A stretch of DNA of 64,000 nt from Methylococcus geothermalis (GCF_012769535.1 NZ_CP046565.1:2370501-2434500); one strand, 5' to 3'. Shown: positions 38,571-48,452, numbered from the stretch's first letter. Numbers and translations are program-made. The notes: generated by a model not told the origin, from the sequence alone.

Positions 38571-41309
38571 CTATTCAACCAACCGCAAGCCCGGCGGCAG
38601 ACCCTCGCCGAAGATGCGCTTTTCGTCTGCCGCGTCCAGCATTTTGACAACGGTCACCAGTTCCAGCCAGGATTCGGGCGAGCGGGATGCGGCCAGCTTT
38701 TCCGCCACCCGGTTTCTCAGCGAGGCATCGAGGTCGCGCTCGCGGTCGCCGGTGAGCCGCGCCATCATCGTCGCGGCGAAGGCGACGAAGCTCTGCTTCT
38801 TCCAGTCCCGCTGCAAGGCTTTTTCCAGCCAGCCTTCGACGACGTCGCTGCCGACCAGATTGTGGGCACTGCCGTGGAAGGGCGCGCGCGCACCGACCCT
38901 CCCCAAGGCCCACCACAGCTCCGCCGAATCCGGCGCCTTGTCCAGCCGCTGGAGGAGCCAGTCGCCCAGCATGGCCTTGTCCCCGGACGGCAGCCGCTCC
39001 AGCGATGCCGACAGCCGTAGCATGTCCTCGAAACCGCGCTTCCTGGCCAGCGCTTCGGCATTGCCCCGCCGTGCCCGGACCGGGTCGATGAAACCGGCCA
39101 TGTCGGCGAAGATGCGCCGCTGCGCCTGCGCATCGAGGCCGCCGGCGACCCGCCGCCACAGTATCCACCACTCGGACCAGTTCTGCGCCTCGTTCACGAA
39201 CTGCAAGCCTTGGGAATACAGGTTCCAGAGCTGCCCGACCCGCCAGTCATCGAGCGGCGCGCCGAATCCGGGCCTCAGGCAGTAGCCGGTCAGACTCAGC
39301 CAAAGCCTTTCGTGATCGGCCGAGCGGCGCCGGTGCGGGGCGCCTTCGAGCAGGGCCGCGAACAGCTCGCGGCACAGCGCGGTGTCCCAGTCCTCGCGTT
39401 TGCCCAAGATCTTTTCGAGATCGTTGCGCAAGGTTTTGACGGCCTTGGGATCGAGCTGGCGGGTCTTCTTGCCGAAAATCAGCGCGATGTGCTCCAGCGC
39501 CTCGGCGGCGCGCGGATGCAATCCCGTTGGCAGCGACGGTTGGGCGGCCCCCGGCCGGAGTTGCAGTTCGACGTTCCAGCGCCGGGCGGCATCGGCCACC
39601 GCCACGCATTGCAATTGCAGCGTGCCGATTTCGGTGAGATGCGCGGCAAGCCGCACCTCGATCTCGCCACCCTCCCCGCCCTCGAAAACCACGGCCAGCG
39701 GCGGCAGTTCGCCGAAGACACCTTCATCCAGCGCCACCAGGTCGCCGGGGGCGTGGCCGGAATCGACGGTCGAGGAGAACACATGAAAGCGCACCGGCTG
39801 GCCGACGCTCAGCAGAAAATGCCGCTGCTCCACCACCCATTCCCGCCCCTCGCCGGCGCCGCGCGGCAGGATGCACACGCCGCGGCGGGCGTCGCTGCCG
39901 CCATCTCCGACCAAGAGGTAATAGCTGCGGGCCGAACCGCTCTCGATCCGCTGCACCGCCAGTCCACGCCTAGCAAGTCCATAGGCTACGGCGCCGAAGG
40001 CGACGGCCTGGTCGGGGCGCTGATTCCGCAGCAGGACCGGCGCGCGCCCCGCCCAGGAGCCGACGACTTCGGCCATCCTTCCGGCGATCACCGGACTATG
40101 GAAAGCGCCGCCATTGAACAGCAAGCCGTCGGGCACGGCCGTCCCCGTCTCGCTCCGATGCTGGGCCAGGAATGCCGCGGCATGCCGGGTGATCGCCGGA
40201 TCGGACGCATATGGCAGGCCGAATTCGACCACGCCGCTGCGCCGCTCCGGCACCGCCCCGGCTTCGACCCGCGGAAAGAATCCATCCAGGACGACCTCCA
40301 GCACTTCGCTCCGGCTCAATTCGACGGAACGGGCACCGCCCACGAGGCCGCCGCCCTTGCCGAGCAGGGTGACGGTCACGGCTTCCGGCCCCTGCTCCGC
40401 CAGCAGTTGCTCCTTCGCCGCCCGGCACCGTTCCGCCAGCAGGATCACATCGGTGGCCGACAGGCTGCGCTCCGCGCCGGTCAGGCGCGGCTCCAGCCGG
40501 TACGCCAGGGTCAGGTCGATGTTGTCCCCGCCCAGCATCAGATGGTTGCCCACCGCGATGCGTTCCAGCTTGGGTTCAGGCGCGCCCGCCCCGATGCGGA
40601 TGAGGGTGAAATCGGTGGTGCCGCCGCCGACATCGCAGACCAGCAGCAGGCTCACGCCTTCCAGGGTCTCGGCGAGGCGGTCGCGGTGGGCCCACAGGAA
40701 GTCGTAACAGGCCGCCTGCGGTTCTTCGAGCAAACGGATTTTGGCGAGGCCCGCCTGGCGCGCCGCCTCGACCGTCAAGGCGCGGGCCGCATCGTCGAAC
40801 GATGCCGGAATGGTGACGATGACTTCCTGCGCCTCCAGCGGATGACCCGGAAAGCGCAGGTTCCAGGCCTGCCGCACATGCAGCAGGAAACTCGCGGACG
40901 CCTCCACCGGCGAGACCTTGGGCACCGTATCCGGCGCGCCCCAGGGCAGGATCGCGGCGGTGCGGTCGACGCCTGCATGACACAGCCAGCTCTTGGCGCT
41001 GGCGACCAGCCGGCCCCGACTGCGGCTGCCGAGCTGGCGGGCCAGCTCGCCGATCACCGGGCGGCAACCCGGCGCCACTTCCTCCACCGGCCAGGGCAGC
41101 GCATAGTCGGCTTCGGCCAGTTCGCCTTCGGCCGGGTGGTAGCGTACCGAGGGCAGCAGCGGCCGTTCGGCGACCTGTCCCGGCGCCACCAGCTGTTCGA
41201 TGGGAAACAGCTCGATCCGCGCGGCGTCCGCACCCTCGGCGTAGGCGACGACGGTGTGGGTGGTACCGAGGTCGATGCCTACGATGTAGCGTGGCGCGAT
41301 GGAAGACAT
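38571..41309 (-). CDS. Hsp70-family ATPase, long form
   Basis: 912 residues. The actin-like ATPase domain (1-about 400) has the phosphate-1 loop VGIDLGTTHTVVAYAEG, the VCDVGGGTTDFTLIRIG phosphate-2 loop and GGDNIDLTLAYRLE. Unlike DnaK it has no EEVD-like tail; after a beta region (about 480-590) comes a long helical C terminus (about 600-912, ALEHIALIFGKKTRQLDPK onward). It lies 58 bases downstream of a second Hsp70 homologue and a DUF2760 gene, an arrangement recurring in proteobacteria. Clients are unknown; it is not dnaK itself. Confidence 0.88.
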   Translation of the reverse strand: MSSIAPRYIVGIDLGTTHTVVAYAEGADAARIELFPIEQLVAPGQVAERPLLPSVRYHPAEGELAEADYALPWPVEEVAPGCRPVIGELARQLGSRSRGRLVASAKSWLCHAGVDRTAAILPWGAPDTVPKVSPVEASASFLLHVRQAWNLRFPGHPLEAQEVIVTIPASFDDAARALTVEAARQAGLAKIRLLEEPQAACYDFLWAHRDRLAETLEGVSLLLVCDVGGGTTDFTLIRIGAGAPEPKLERIAVGNHLMLGGDNIDLTLAYRLEPRLTGAERSLSATDVILLAERCRAAKEQLLAEQGPEAVTVTLLGKGGGLVGGARSVELSRSEVLEVVLDGFFPRVEAGAVPERRSGVVEFGLPYASDPAITRHAAAFLAQHRSETGTAVPDGLLFNGGAFHSPVIAGRMAEVVGSWAGRAPVLLRNQRPDQAVAFGAVAYGLARRGLAVQRIESGSARSYYLLVGDGGSDARRGVCILPRGAGEGREWVVEQRHFLLSVGQPVRFHVFSSTVDSGHAPGDLVALDEGVFGELPPLAVVFEGGEGGEIEVRLAAHLTEIGTLQLQCVAVADAARRWNVELQLRPGAAQPSLPTGLHPRAAEALEHIALIFGKKTRQLDPKAVKTLRNDLEKILGKREDWDTALCRELFAALLEGAPHRRRSADHERLWLSLTGYCLRPGFGAPLDDWRVGQLWNLYSQGLQFVNEAQNWSEWWILWRRVAGGLDAQAQRRIFADMAGFIDPVRARRGNAEALARKRGFEDMLRLSASLERLPSGDKAMLGDWLLQRLDKAPDSAELWWALGRVGARAPFHGSAHNLVGSDVVEGWLEKALQRDWKKQSFVAFAATMMARLTGDRERDLDASLRNRVAEKLAASRSPESWLELVTVVKMLDAADEKRIFGEGLPPGLRLVE

Positions 41310-41367
41310 GCGAAATGCTGGCGCCCGAGAGAGGCGATGCCGGCCGCCGCCCCCCTTCGGTCAAAGT

Positions 41368-43323
41368 TTATTTGTTGAAGGACCAGAACGGCTTCCTCTC
41401 GCCCGGTTCGCCTCCGGCCTCCGGTTCTGGGTCGGCAGTGCCCAGATAAGGCGCTTCCGGAACCGCCTCGTCGAAAGCTTCCGCCGGCTTCTCGCCCTGG
41501 CGCACCTCGAACTCGACCTTCCAGCGCTGCTGGCCGTCGCGCGCCACGGCTTCGAGCTGGAGCGTGCCGACCTCGGTCACCTTCGCCGCCAGCCGCACCG
41601 GCACCACCTCGCCGGGCTGATGGCCTTCGACGGGCAGGGTCACCTCGATTTCGTCCAGTTCGTCGATCTCGTCCTCGCCCCAGTCTTCCATCCGCGTGCC
41701 GACCAAGTCCTCGCGGCGCAGCGTCGAGGCGAAGAAGCGGAAACGCACCGGCTCGCCGACCACCAGGCCGAACTCTTCGGGCGGCAACTCGGCTTCGGTG
41801 CCCTCTTCCATGCCGAACGGGGCGATGCACAGCGCTTGCAGCGGCGCGGGGAAGCCGGGCACGGCCGGCATCGCGCTCTCCACGCCGACGTAATAGGCCG
41901 CCGCCGTGCCTCCTCGGATGCGCACGCCCCGGCCCTTGCGCACATAGCCGTAATAGGCCGCGCCGCGGGCCACGGCCAGATCGAGATCGGCGCCGTGCAG
42001 CATCCTCGCTTCCGGCGCGCCGTCGGCCTGCAGCCAGCCGTTGAGCACTTCCAGCAGCCGCCGCCCCAGCGCCTCGGACTTGAAAACGCCGCCATTCAAG
42101 AGCAACGCGGTGGGATGGATGAAGCGTGCGCCGTCCGGCGACGAGAACCCTTCCAGCTCGTTGGCGGCGTTGACCTGCTTGCTCAGGAACCCGGCCAGAT
42201 GGCAGGTGATGCGGGCGTCCTTGGCGTAGGGCAGGCCGATCGTGGTCAGACCGGTGCGGGCCTGGACCAGCGGCTTGTCCGCGATCGAAACCTTGGGGAA
42301 GAAGCCTTCGATCAGCGTCCGGTTGACTTCGTCCTTCGTCAGCGCGGTGCGGAGCGTCCCTCCGATCAGCGAGGAGCCGCGGCTGGGCACCACCACCGCC
42401 ACCTCGGAGAGGTCCGGATCGGACAGCAGCGATTCCTTGGCGTCCCGGCAGCCGTGCATCAGCGCCTGCACCTGCCAGGCTTCGAGCTTCCTGCCCTCGC
42501 CTTCCAGCTTCAGCTTGAGACCGTAGGCCAGCGCCAGATCCATGTTGTCGCCACCCAGCAGGATGTGGTCGCCGATGGCGACGCGGTTGAGTTCCAGGTT
42601 GCCCTCGGCTTCGGTGACCGCGATCAGCGAGAGGTCGGTCGTGCCGCCGCCGACGTCGACCACCAGGATGATGTCGCCCGGCCGGACCTGCTCGCGCCAG
42701 CCGCCGCCGCTGCTCTGGATCCAGCTGTACAGTGCCGACTGCGGCTCTTCCAGCAGGATCGCCTGGCGCAGGCCCAGAGCGTGGGCCGCTTCCACCGTCA
42801 GCTCGCGCGCCGCCGGGTCGAACGAGGCCGGCACCGTGATGGTCAGGTCCTGCTCGCTCAAGGGATATTCGGGATGGCGCGCGTTCCAAGCATCGCGCAT
42901 GTGGCGCAGATAGGCGATCGAAGCCTGCAAGGGCGAGACCCGCTGCACTTCTTCCGGCGACTGGATCGGCAGGATCGGCGCGCGGCAATCCACACCGCTG
43001 TGGCACAACCAGCTCTTGGCGCTGGCCACCAGGCGGATCGGGGTCTTGGAGCCGAGCTGGCGGGCCAGATCGCCGGTGATGGTCTCCGGATGCTCGTCCC
43101 AGGGCAGGACGACATCGCCGGGCGCCAGTTCGGCCTCGTGGGCCTGATACATGAAGGACGGCAACTGCTTCTTGTCGCCGACCGTACCCGGCGCGGTGAG
43201 CTGCGGAATGTCCAGGACTTCCAGCGGCGCGTTTTCGCCGTCGCAGCCGCTCAAGTCCACGTAGGCCACCACGCTATTGGTGGTGCCGAGGTCGATGCCG
43301 ACCGAAAAGCGGGTCTCGCTCAC
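41368..43323 (-). CDS. Hsp70-family ATPase, short form
   Basis: 651 residues. ATPase signatures: VGIDLGTTNSVVAYVDLSG, DIILVVDVGGGTTDLSLIAV and LGGDNMDLALAYGLKL. The substrate-binding part is beta-rich and short (about 470-620), ending KPFWSFNK, without the DnaK helical lid. It overlaps the DUF2760 stop by four bases (ATGA), so translation is coupled. The two Hsp70-like proteins differ enough to suggest a heteromeric or sequential pair and not a recent duplication. Confidence 0.9.
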   Translation of the reverse strand: MSETRFSVGIDLGTTNSVVAYVDLSGCDGENAPLEVLDIPQLTAPGTVGDKKQLPSFMYQAHEAELAPGDVVLPWDEHPETITGDLARQLGSKTPIRLVASAKSWLCHSGVDCRAPILPIQSPEEVQRVSPLQASIAYLRHMRDAWNARHPEYPLSEQDLTITVPASFDPAARELTVEAAHALGLRQAILLEEPQSALYSWIQSSGGGWREQVRPGDIILVVDVGGGTTDLSLIAVTEAEGNLELNRVAIGDHILLGGDNMDLALAYGLKLKLEGEGRKLEAWQVQALMHGCRDAKESLLSDPDLSEVAVVVPSRGSSLIGGTLRTALTKDEVNRTLIEGFFPKVSIADKPLVQARTGLTTIGLPYAKDARITCHLAGFLSKQVNAANELEGFSSPDGARFIHPTALLLNGGVFKSEALGRRLLEVLNGWLQADGAPEARMLHGADLDLAVARGAAYYGYVRKGRGVRIRGGTAAAYYVGVESAMPAVPGFPAPLQALCIAPFGMEEGTEAELPPEEFGLVVGEPVRFRFFASTLRREDLVGTRMEDWGEDEIDELDEIEVTLPVEGHQPGEVVPVRLAAKVTEVGTLQLEAVARDGQQRWKVEFEVRQGEKPAEAFDEAVPEAPYLGTADPEPEAGGEPGERKPFWSFNK

Positions 43324-44426
43324 AGTTCCACCTCTGCCGGGGCGATGATGCGGGTGTCATGGCCCTCCGCGACCTTGGGCAAGCGGATGTTTTCCACCTT
43401 CCAGCCGCGGTGCACCAGGGTGCCGGTGAACGGCGGCTCGCCCACGACGTTGCCGGCCAGCCGCACGCTGGCGGCATCGAAACCCTTGGGGAGCGTCAAC
43501 CGGCTGCCTTCGGTCTCGGTGCGCACCGGCGCCAGCTCGAAGACCTGGCCGATCACCTTGCGGCAGCCCTCGTGCACCACCCGCGCCGCCGCGCCGATTT
43601 CGGCGTCGGAATACTGCGCCACGTTTTCCTGCACGAAATCCACGAAGCGCGCCTCCTTCTGCAACAAGGCCAGAAGCTGCAACGCGGCATCGGGGGTCGA
43701 TTCCTTCAGCACCACGGTTTCCTTCTTCACCACCGGCTCAGGCAGCTTCGCGGGCTCGGCTACGGGGACGGCGGCGGGTGCAGCAGCCGCGGGCTCGGGC
43801 CTGCGCCGCAGCAGGGCGATCACTGCCACCGAAAGCAGGATGACTTGCACCAGCAGCAAGGCCACCACCACGGCGGCAAGGCCGACGTGCACCGCGTCCA
43901 GTTTCGCGGGAATCAGATTCAGATCAATTTCCATGGATTTCCCTTCGGGGTTTTTTTGAGGATTTTGGGAGGGCGTCTCGGCCGCGGCCGGCGGATTCGA
44001 CTCGGACGCGCCCGCCGCCGCACGCATCGCCTGGGCGGACATCAGCAGTCGAACCAGCTCCCGGGCGCCCCGGGTGCGATGCGAGCGCATGTAGCGTTCA
44101 CTGATCGAATCCGGCACATTCTCGGCATCGAACGCGGCTTTCATCGGCGCCAGCCGGCTTTCGCAGGTGTGCAGAATCCGGTCGGCCTGAAGGCGCGAAT
44201 CCACACCCTCGTCGCCATGGGCGACGAATTCGCCGTTCAGGCAGTCCTGGTACGCCTTAGCCGCTTCATGCACCTTGGCCAGGGTCGCCTCCGACAGCGT
44301 CGACGGCTGCCACTCGCCCTCCGCACGGACGAGGCTCGACGCTGCCAGCGCCGCCACCAGCGCAGCAGAGGCCACGCATCGGGTATGCAGTCTTGTGTTT
44401 ATCAAGGTTCGTCTAATCTTCGACAA
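43320..44426 (-). CDS. Signal-peptide protein fused in frame to DUF2760
   Basis: The open frame codes for 368 residues in two parts. Residues 1-about 38 look like a Sec signal (CVASAALVAALAASSLVRAEG), then an approximately 120-residue helical domain (LAKVHEAAKAYQDCLN, RILHTCESRLAPMKAAF) containing two Cys. From M165 (ATG at 43934, with GAAGGGAAATCC before it) comes DUF2760 proper: EIDLNLIPAKLDAVHVGL, a transmembrane helix, then TPDAALQLLALLQKEARFVDFVQENV. DUF2760 usually stands alone as about 200 residues upstream of Hsp70-like genes. Either this is a true fusion, or two genes share a frame because a stop was lost, with independent initiation at 43934. Topology would conflict in a full-length fusion unless the second helix returns to the cytoplasm. 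Confidence 0.7.
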   Translation of the reverse strand: MSKIRRTLINTRLHTRCVASAALVAALAASSLVRAEGEWQPSTLSEATLAKVHEAAKAYQDCLNGEFVAHGDEGVDSRLQADRILHTCESRLAPMKAAFDAENVPDSISERYMRSHRTRGARELVRLLMSAQAMRAAAGASESNPPAAAETPSQNPQKNPEGKSMEIDLNLIPAKLDAVHVGLAAVVVALLLVQVILLSVAVIALLRRRPEPAAAAPAAVPVAEPAKLPEPVVKKETVVLKESTPDAALQLLALLQKEARFVDFVQENVAQYSDAEIGAAARVVHEGCRKVIGQVFELAPVRTETEGSRLTLPKGFDAASVRLAGNVVGEPPFTGTLVHRGWKVENIRLPKVAEGHDTRIIAPAEVEL

Positions 44427-44627
44427 CAGCGGGGGGCGATTTTACGCCATGTCGGAGTGCTTCTCATGCACCTTGGGCCGATATGAGGCTGCCGCATCGG
44501 CATTGCAAGCATGCTAGCGGGAACGGTGCCGAATTCGGGAATGCGCCGTTTCCGGATCGGGGCTTGCTCGCCGGACCGAGCTGGTGAGGCTTTCCGGCCC
44601 AAATCCGCGACCGACGAACCGCACCCG

Positions 44628-44987
44628 ATGAAACTCTACATGACCCCGGGTTCCTGCTCCACCGGCATCCCCCATCCTGCTGGAAGACTGGACATTCGTT
44701 TCGAAGCGTACCTCCTGAACCTGCCGGCAGGCGATCACCGCAAACCGGAGTATCTCGCGATCAATCCCAAGTCCACCCTACCGATGCTGGTGCGCGACGA
44801 CGGATCGGCGCTGACCGAATGCCAGGCCACCGCCTCTTGGCTGGCGCTGGCGTACCCGAAAGCCAAGCTCCTGCCGGAAGACCCCGACGGTGCGGCCAGA
44901 GTGATCGAAATGCTGGCCTATGTGGTCGGCACCTTGCACGGACACGGCTTCGCCCGGATATTCACCACCGAGAGCTTTACCACGTAG
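44628..44987 (+). pseudogene. Decayed glutathione S-transferase, N-terminal part only
   Basis: 119 residues of the thioredoxin-fold half of a GST: KLYMTPGSCSTGI, LVRDDGSALTECQATASWLA, YPKAKLLPEDPD. The normal family has about 200 residues; here the alpha domain stops after RIFTTESFTT. Near residues 15-20 the expected GI-H-ILLEE is read as GIPHPAGR: the DNA around 44670-44695 still contains ATCCTGCTGGAAGA in the next frame, meaning a +1 and a compensating -1 change. Its 3' end overlaps the convergent gene by 11 bases. Confidence 0.75.
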
Positions 44988-47172
44988 TCCAATCGAGCGC
45001 CTGGAGGCTCCAGGTTTCCGAGTCGGAGGTCATCGCGCCGTCGCAGGACATCGACCAGCTCACCGTATACACCACCGTGGCGTAGAGCGGCGTCAGAATC
45101 TGGTCGTGGCCGAAGGGATCGGCGGCGAAAACCGGGACGCTGACGGAGAACACCCCCGTGTCGGACGACAGGTTGTAGCTCTGGATCTGCCCCGCGGCAT
45201 CGACGGAAAAATACTGAAGCCGATAATGGTTGACGGTCATGCCGTAAACGACAAAGCATTTCCCTTCCACGGTCTCCCAGGCATTCGAGCGGTTGGCCGC
45301 GCTCAGCCTGATTTCGTAGTCGAATTTGAGCGTATCGCCTTCGACCCGGTCGAAAGTGGCCACGACGGACCGAAACGGCGCCGGCGGCGACGAGGTCGAC
45401 TCCTTGAGGATGCGCGCTCCCTGCCCCGTGAGTCGGCCCGACTGGAACAGCTCGAAGGTCGTTCCACGATACTTCCATCTGTCCGTGCCGCCGAAACTCG
45501 CCTCCACGGCCGAGCGTTTCACGAGGTAGTAGGATTCGCCCGCATCGAACAGAGACACACTGGCTTCCTGGGCCTGGTCGTCGTAGCCTCGCTTGGAGAG
45601 GGCCACGATGTAGGTCTCGTAAGGATGCACCTGATCGAAGACGAACCGCCCCGTGGCATCCGTCGAGGTACTCCTTTCGCCGGGATCATACCGCCCCCCT
45701 CTGAGCACGACCGACACCCGCGCCACCGGCTTGTGGCTCTTGGAATCGTAGACCCTGCCGTGGATCCGGGTGCGCCAGCCGTCGAAGGCCTGCGCGGCCG
45801 CGTTGTCGGAGGTCTGCAGGCCGGAAACCCATACCCGCCGGCCCGTGCGGATCTGGCCGGAATAGAAGGTGGTGCCCGCCGTCTCCTCCCGCCGGATGGC
45901 GAGATAACGTTCGAGCACCCGCCGGCCGTTGACGAAATACCGCCCCACCGTTTGCGGCCTGCCGTCGCGCCAGACTTGCAGCGCCCGTCCGCCGCCGTCG
46001 GCATCCGGACTCAGATACATGAATTCGTTGGCGACCACCCACCAGCCCATGACGTCATCGGCCGGCGCGTCGTTGCACGCCGTCCCGTTCAGGTATCCCC
46101 AGGCGGCGTTGATGAATTCGTCGGTACAGGCGTCGTCCGTGCCCGTGGTCGGGATGAGCGTGTCGTAGCCGACCTCGCCGATGCAGGCGTCATGGGCATA
46201 GCATTCCGCCGTGACGGTGTAGTCGCTGTTGCCGAGATAATCGCCGAACGAGCCGAAGCAGCCCGGTCCGCACCGACCGACGCAGAAGGCGTCCGGCGGA
46301 TTTCCGGGATAAAGGCGGATATGCCCGACGGGCATGTTGCCGCCATGCATGCGGGTACGCCGCCGCCGGTCGTGCGCGGTGGCCGCGTCCAGCAGCGGCA
46401 GGATGCTGACGTAGCCCGGCCGCCCCCGGTATGGCCGTCCGATCGTGCCGCACAGCCGGGTATAACCCAGCCCGCAGATTTCCCTGCGGCCACGGTCATA
46501 GGTCCAGCCGTGGTCCATCAGCCATACTTCCATCAGGCCCTGCTCGATGAGCGTGGTCGGCACCTCGCCGAGGAGATAGGACAGGGTGACCCCGAGTTCC
46601 ACGCACAAACCGGGCGCGGCCTGCATCGGCTCCACCGGAACCTTGCGGAAATGCAGGGACAGCGGCACGCCTTCCGGCGCCTTGGCGATCGCGAATTCGA
46701 CGAGCCTTGCGAAAGCGGCGCGGCCCGTGTCGCCGAACGACTTGCCGAGGGTCCGAAGGAACGATCGCAGCAGACGCTTTTCCTCGTCGCTGACGGCGGT
46801 GACGGCGCCGTTCCCGGCGATAACCTCGACCCGCAGGATGTCCCCCTCGGCATCCAGCTCCCCGAACAGCCGCTTGCCGCCGGGATGGAGGACGATGGCG
46901 ATTTCCGTGGTTCCGCTGAAGTCCCGCGTAGAGGCGAAGGAGATCGTCACCGGGCCGTTCGCGCTCGCTGCGATGCGGACTTCGCCGTCGATCATCTGGT
47001 CCGTGCGCTGGCTGATGTGCAGTTCGCCCGGCGCGACGTCGACACTTTCGCCGAGGGACCATGGCTCGACCGGATCGCTTTGTCCCGCCCCTGACGATTG
47101 CATCGCCAGAGCCGCGATGAACGCCGCTGCCGCCAGGCAAACCGTTCTTAATTTCGACTGCTCCGTGCTCAT
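44977..47172 (-). CDS. Secreted phospholipase A2-like protein with carboxypeptidase-regulatory-like domain
   Basis: 731 residues from the ATG at 47172 (GGGAGG seven bases upstream; an in-frame ATG at 47250 is too far back). A Sec signal, LRTVCLAAAAFIAALAMQSSGAG, is followed by an unassigned region of about 200 residues. Then comes a Cys-rich block with CVGRCGPGC and the PLA2 active-site pattern C324-YA-H327-D328-A-C330, then CTDEFINAAWGYLNG. At about 466-545 there is a peptidase-associated Ig-like (CarboxypepD_reg) domain, IHGRVYDSKSHKPVARVSVV to DATGRFVFDQV. The C-terminal 180 residues are beta-rich. Calcium-dependent lipase activity is inferred from the His-Asp pair only. It is convergent with the GST remnant. 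Confidence 0.6.
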   Translation of the reverse strand: MSTEQSKLRTVCLAAAAFIAALAMQSSGAGQSDPVEPWSLGESVDVAPGELHISQRTDQMIDGEVRIAASANGPVTISFASTRDFSGTTEIAIVLHPGGKRLFGELDAEGDILRVEVIAGNGAVTAVSDEEKRLLRSFLRTLGKSFGDTGRAAFARLVEFAIAKAPEGVPLSLHFRKVPVEPMQAAPGLCVELGVTLSYLLGEVPTTLIEQGLMEVWLMDHGWTYDRGRREICGLGYTRLCGTIGRPYRGRPGYVSILPLLDAATAHDRRRRTRMHGGNMPVGHIRLYPGNPPDAFCVGRCGPGCFGSFGDYLGNSDYTVTAECYAHDACIGEVGYDTLIPTTGTDDACTDEFINAAWGYLNGTACNDAPADDVMGWWVVANEFMYLSPDADGGGRALQVWRDGRPQTVGRYFVNGRRVLERYLAIRREETAGTTFYSGQIRTGRRVWVSGLQTSDNAAAQAFDGWRTRIHGRVYDSKSHKPVARVSVVLRGGRYDPGERSTSTDATGRFVFDQVHPYETYIVALSKRGYDDQAQEASVSLFDAGESYYLVKRSAVEASFGGTDRWKYRGTTFELFQSGRLTGQGARILKESTSSPPAPFRSVVATFDRVEGDTLKFDYEIRLSAANRSNAWETVEGKCFVVYGMTVNHYRLQYFSVDAAGQIQSYNLSSDTGVFSVSVPVFAADPFGHDQILTPLYATVVYTVSWSMSCDGAMTSDSETWSLQALDWTTW

Positions 47173-47295
47173 TGGCATGCCTCCCAGATCCGGACCTTGG
47201 TAGGGTAACGATACGCCTCCGGGACCGTTTTCGAAATTGGCCCAAGACATTGGTTGGCATTGGCTACGGCGCTACGCCTCCCCCGAATCTCCCCC

Positions 47296-48369
47296 TTATG
47301 ACCTTGTTTGCCTTCCCAAGCCCCACGCCACATGCTCGCGCACCAGCGGAGAGGCGGCATCGAGCCGCTGCCTCAAGGCTTCGGCCAGGTCCGGATGGGG
47401 CGGCGCATTGCCGATGGCCACCGCCAGATTGCGCAGCCAGCGCTCATGGCCGATACGGCGAATGGCCGACCCCTCCGTGCGGCGCAGGAATTCGGCCTCG
47501 TCCCAGGCGAAGAACTCCAGCAGCAGGGCACGATCGAGGCCCTGCCGGGGCAGGAAGTCGGCTTCTTCCGTCAACCGCGCGAAGCGGTTCCACGGACAGA
47601 CCATCTGGCAATCGTCGCAGCCGTAGATGCGGTTGCCGATGCCGGGACGCAGCGGCTCCGGGATCGGGCCCTTGAGTTCGATGGTGAGATACGAAATGCA
47701 GCGGCGGGCGTCGAGCCGGTAAGGCGCGACGATCGCCCGGGTCGGACAGACGTCGATGCAGGCCCGGCATTGGCCGCAGTGGTTCGCGACTGGCCGATCC
47801 GGAGCCAGCGGCAGGTTCGTGTAGATCTCGCCGAGAAAGAACCAGGAGCCGGCCTCGCGGTTGATGAGATTGGTGTGCTTGCCGATCCAGCCGAGTCCGG
47901 CGTTCTCCGCCAGCGCCTTTTCCAATACCGGCGCGCTGTCGGTGTAGACGCGGTAGCCGAACGGCCCGACCTGCTCGGCGATGGTCTCGGCGAGCCTCTG
48001 CAGGCGCCGGCGCATGAGCTTGTGGTAATCCCGCCCCAGGGCATAGCGGGACACGTACGCGGCCGCGGGGTCCGCCAGCGCCTCCTTCATGTTCCGCATG
48101 GACTCGGGCAGATAGTCCATCCGCACGCTGATGACCGACAGCGTGCCGGGTTCCAGCTCCGCGGGACGGCTGCGCTTCACCCCGTGCCGGGCCATGTAGT
48201 CCATTTCGCCGTGAAACCCCGCCGCCAGCCATTCGATCAACCGGGTTTCGTGTTCGCCCAGATCGACGCCGGCGAAGCCGATCTGCTGAAAGCCCTGCGC
48301 CCTGCCCCATTCGCGGATGCGCTCCTTCAGCTCCGCGAAGTCGGGGGATGAAATGGCGGCATGGGGCAC
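47296..48369 (-). CDS. queG: Epoxyqueuosine reductase
   Basis: 357 residues. This cobalamin and 4Fe-4S enzyme carries out the last step of queuosine synthesis in tRNA. Two ferredoxin-type clusters are visible: CGQCRACIDVCPTRAIV and CDDCQMVCPWNRF, plus the N-terminal FAGVDLGEHETRLIEWLAAG, MDYMARHG, the central Asp-containing DSAPVLEKALAENAGLGWIGK and a HEAT-like tail. Divergent from nnr, as often seen. Confidence 0.95.
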   Translation of the reverse strand: MPHAAISSPDFAELKERIREWGRAQGFQQIGFAGVDLGEHETRLIEWLAAGFHGEMDYMARHGVKRSRPAELEPGTLSVISVRMDYLPESMRNMKEALADPAAAYVSRYALGRDYHKLMRRRLQRLAETIAEQVGPFGYRVYTDSAPVLEKALAENAGLGWIGKHTNLINREAGSWFFLGEIYTNLPLAPDRPVANHCGQCRACIDVCPTRAIVAPYRLDARRCISYLTIELKGPIPEPLRPGIGNRIYGCDDCQMVCPWNRFARLTEEADFLPRQGLDRALLLEFFAWDEAEFLRRTEGSAIRRIGHERWLRNLAVAIGNAPPHPDLAEALRQRLDAASPLVREHVAWGLGRQTRS

Positions 48370-48452
48370 TCAGGAATCCTTGGCGTAGTCACGGGGTTCG
48401 GCCAGAATAGCGCCTTTCCCATCACTCCGCACAACGTAGCCTCGCCCAGCCG

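Noticed and set aside
41299-43959. Long plus-strand open frame opposite the Hsp70-like genes
   Set aside because: Antisense shadow of two clear Hsp70 genes.
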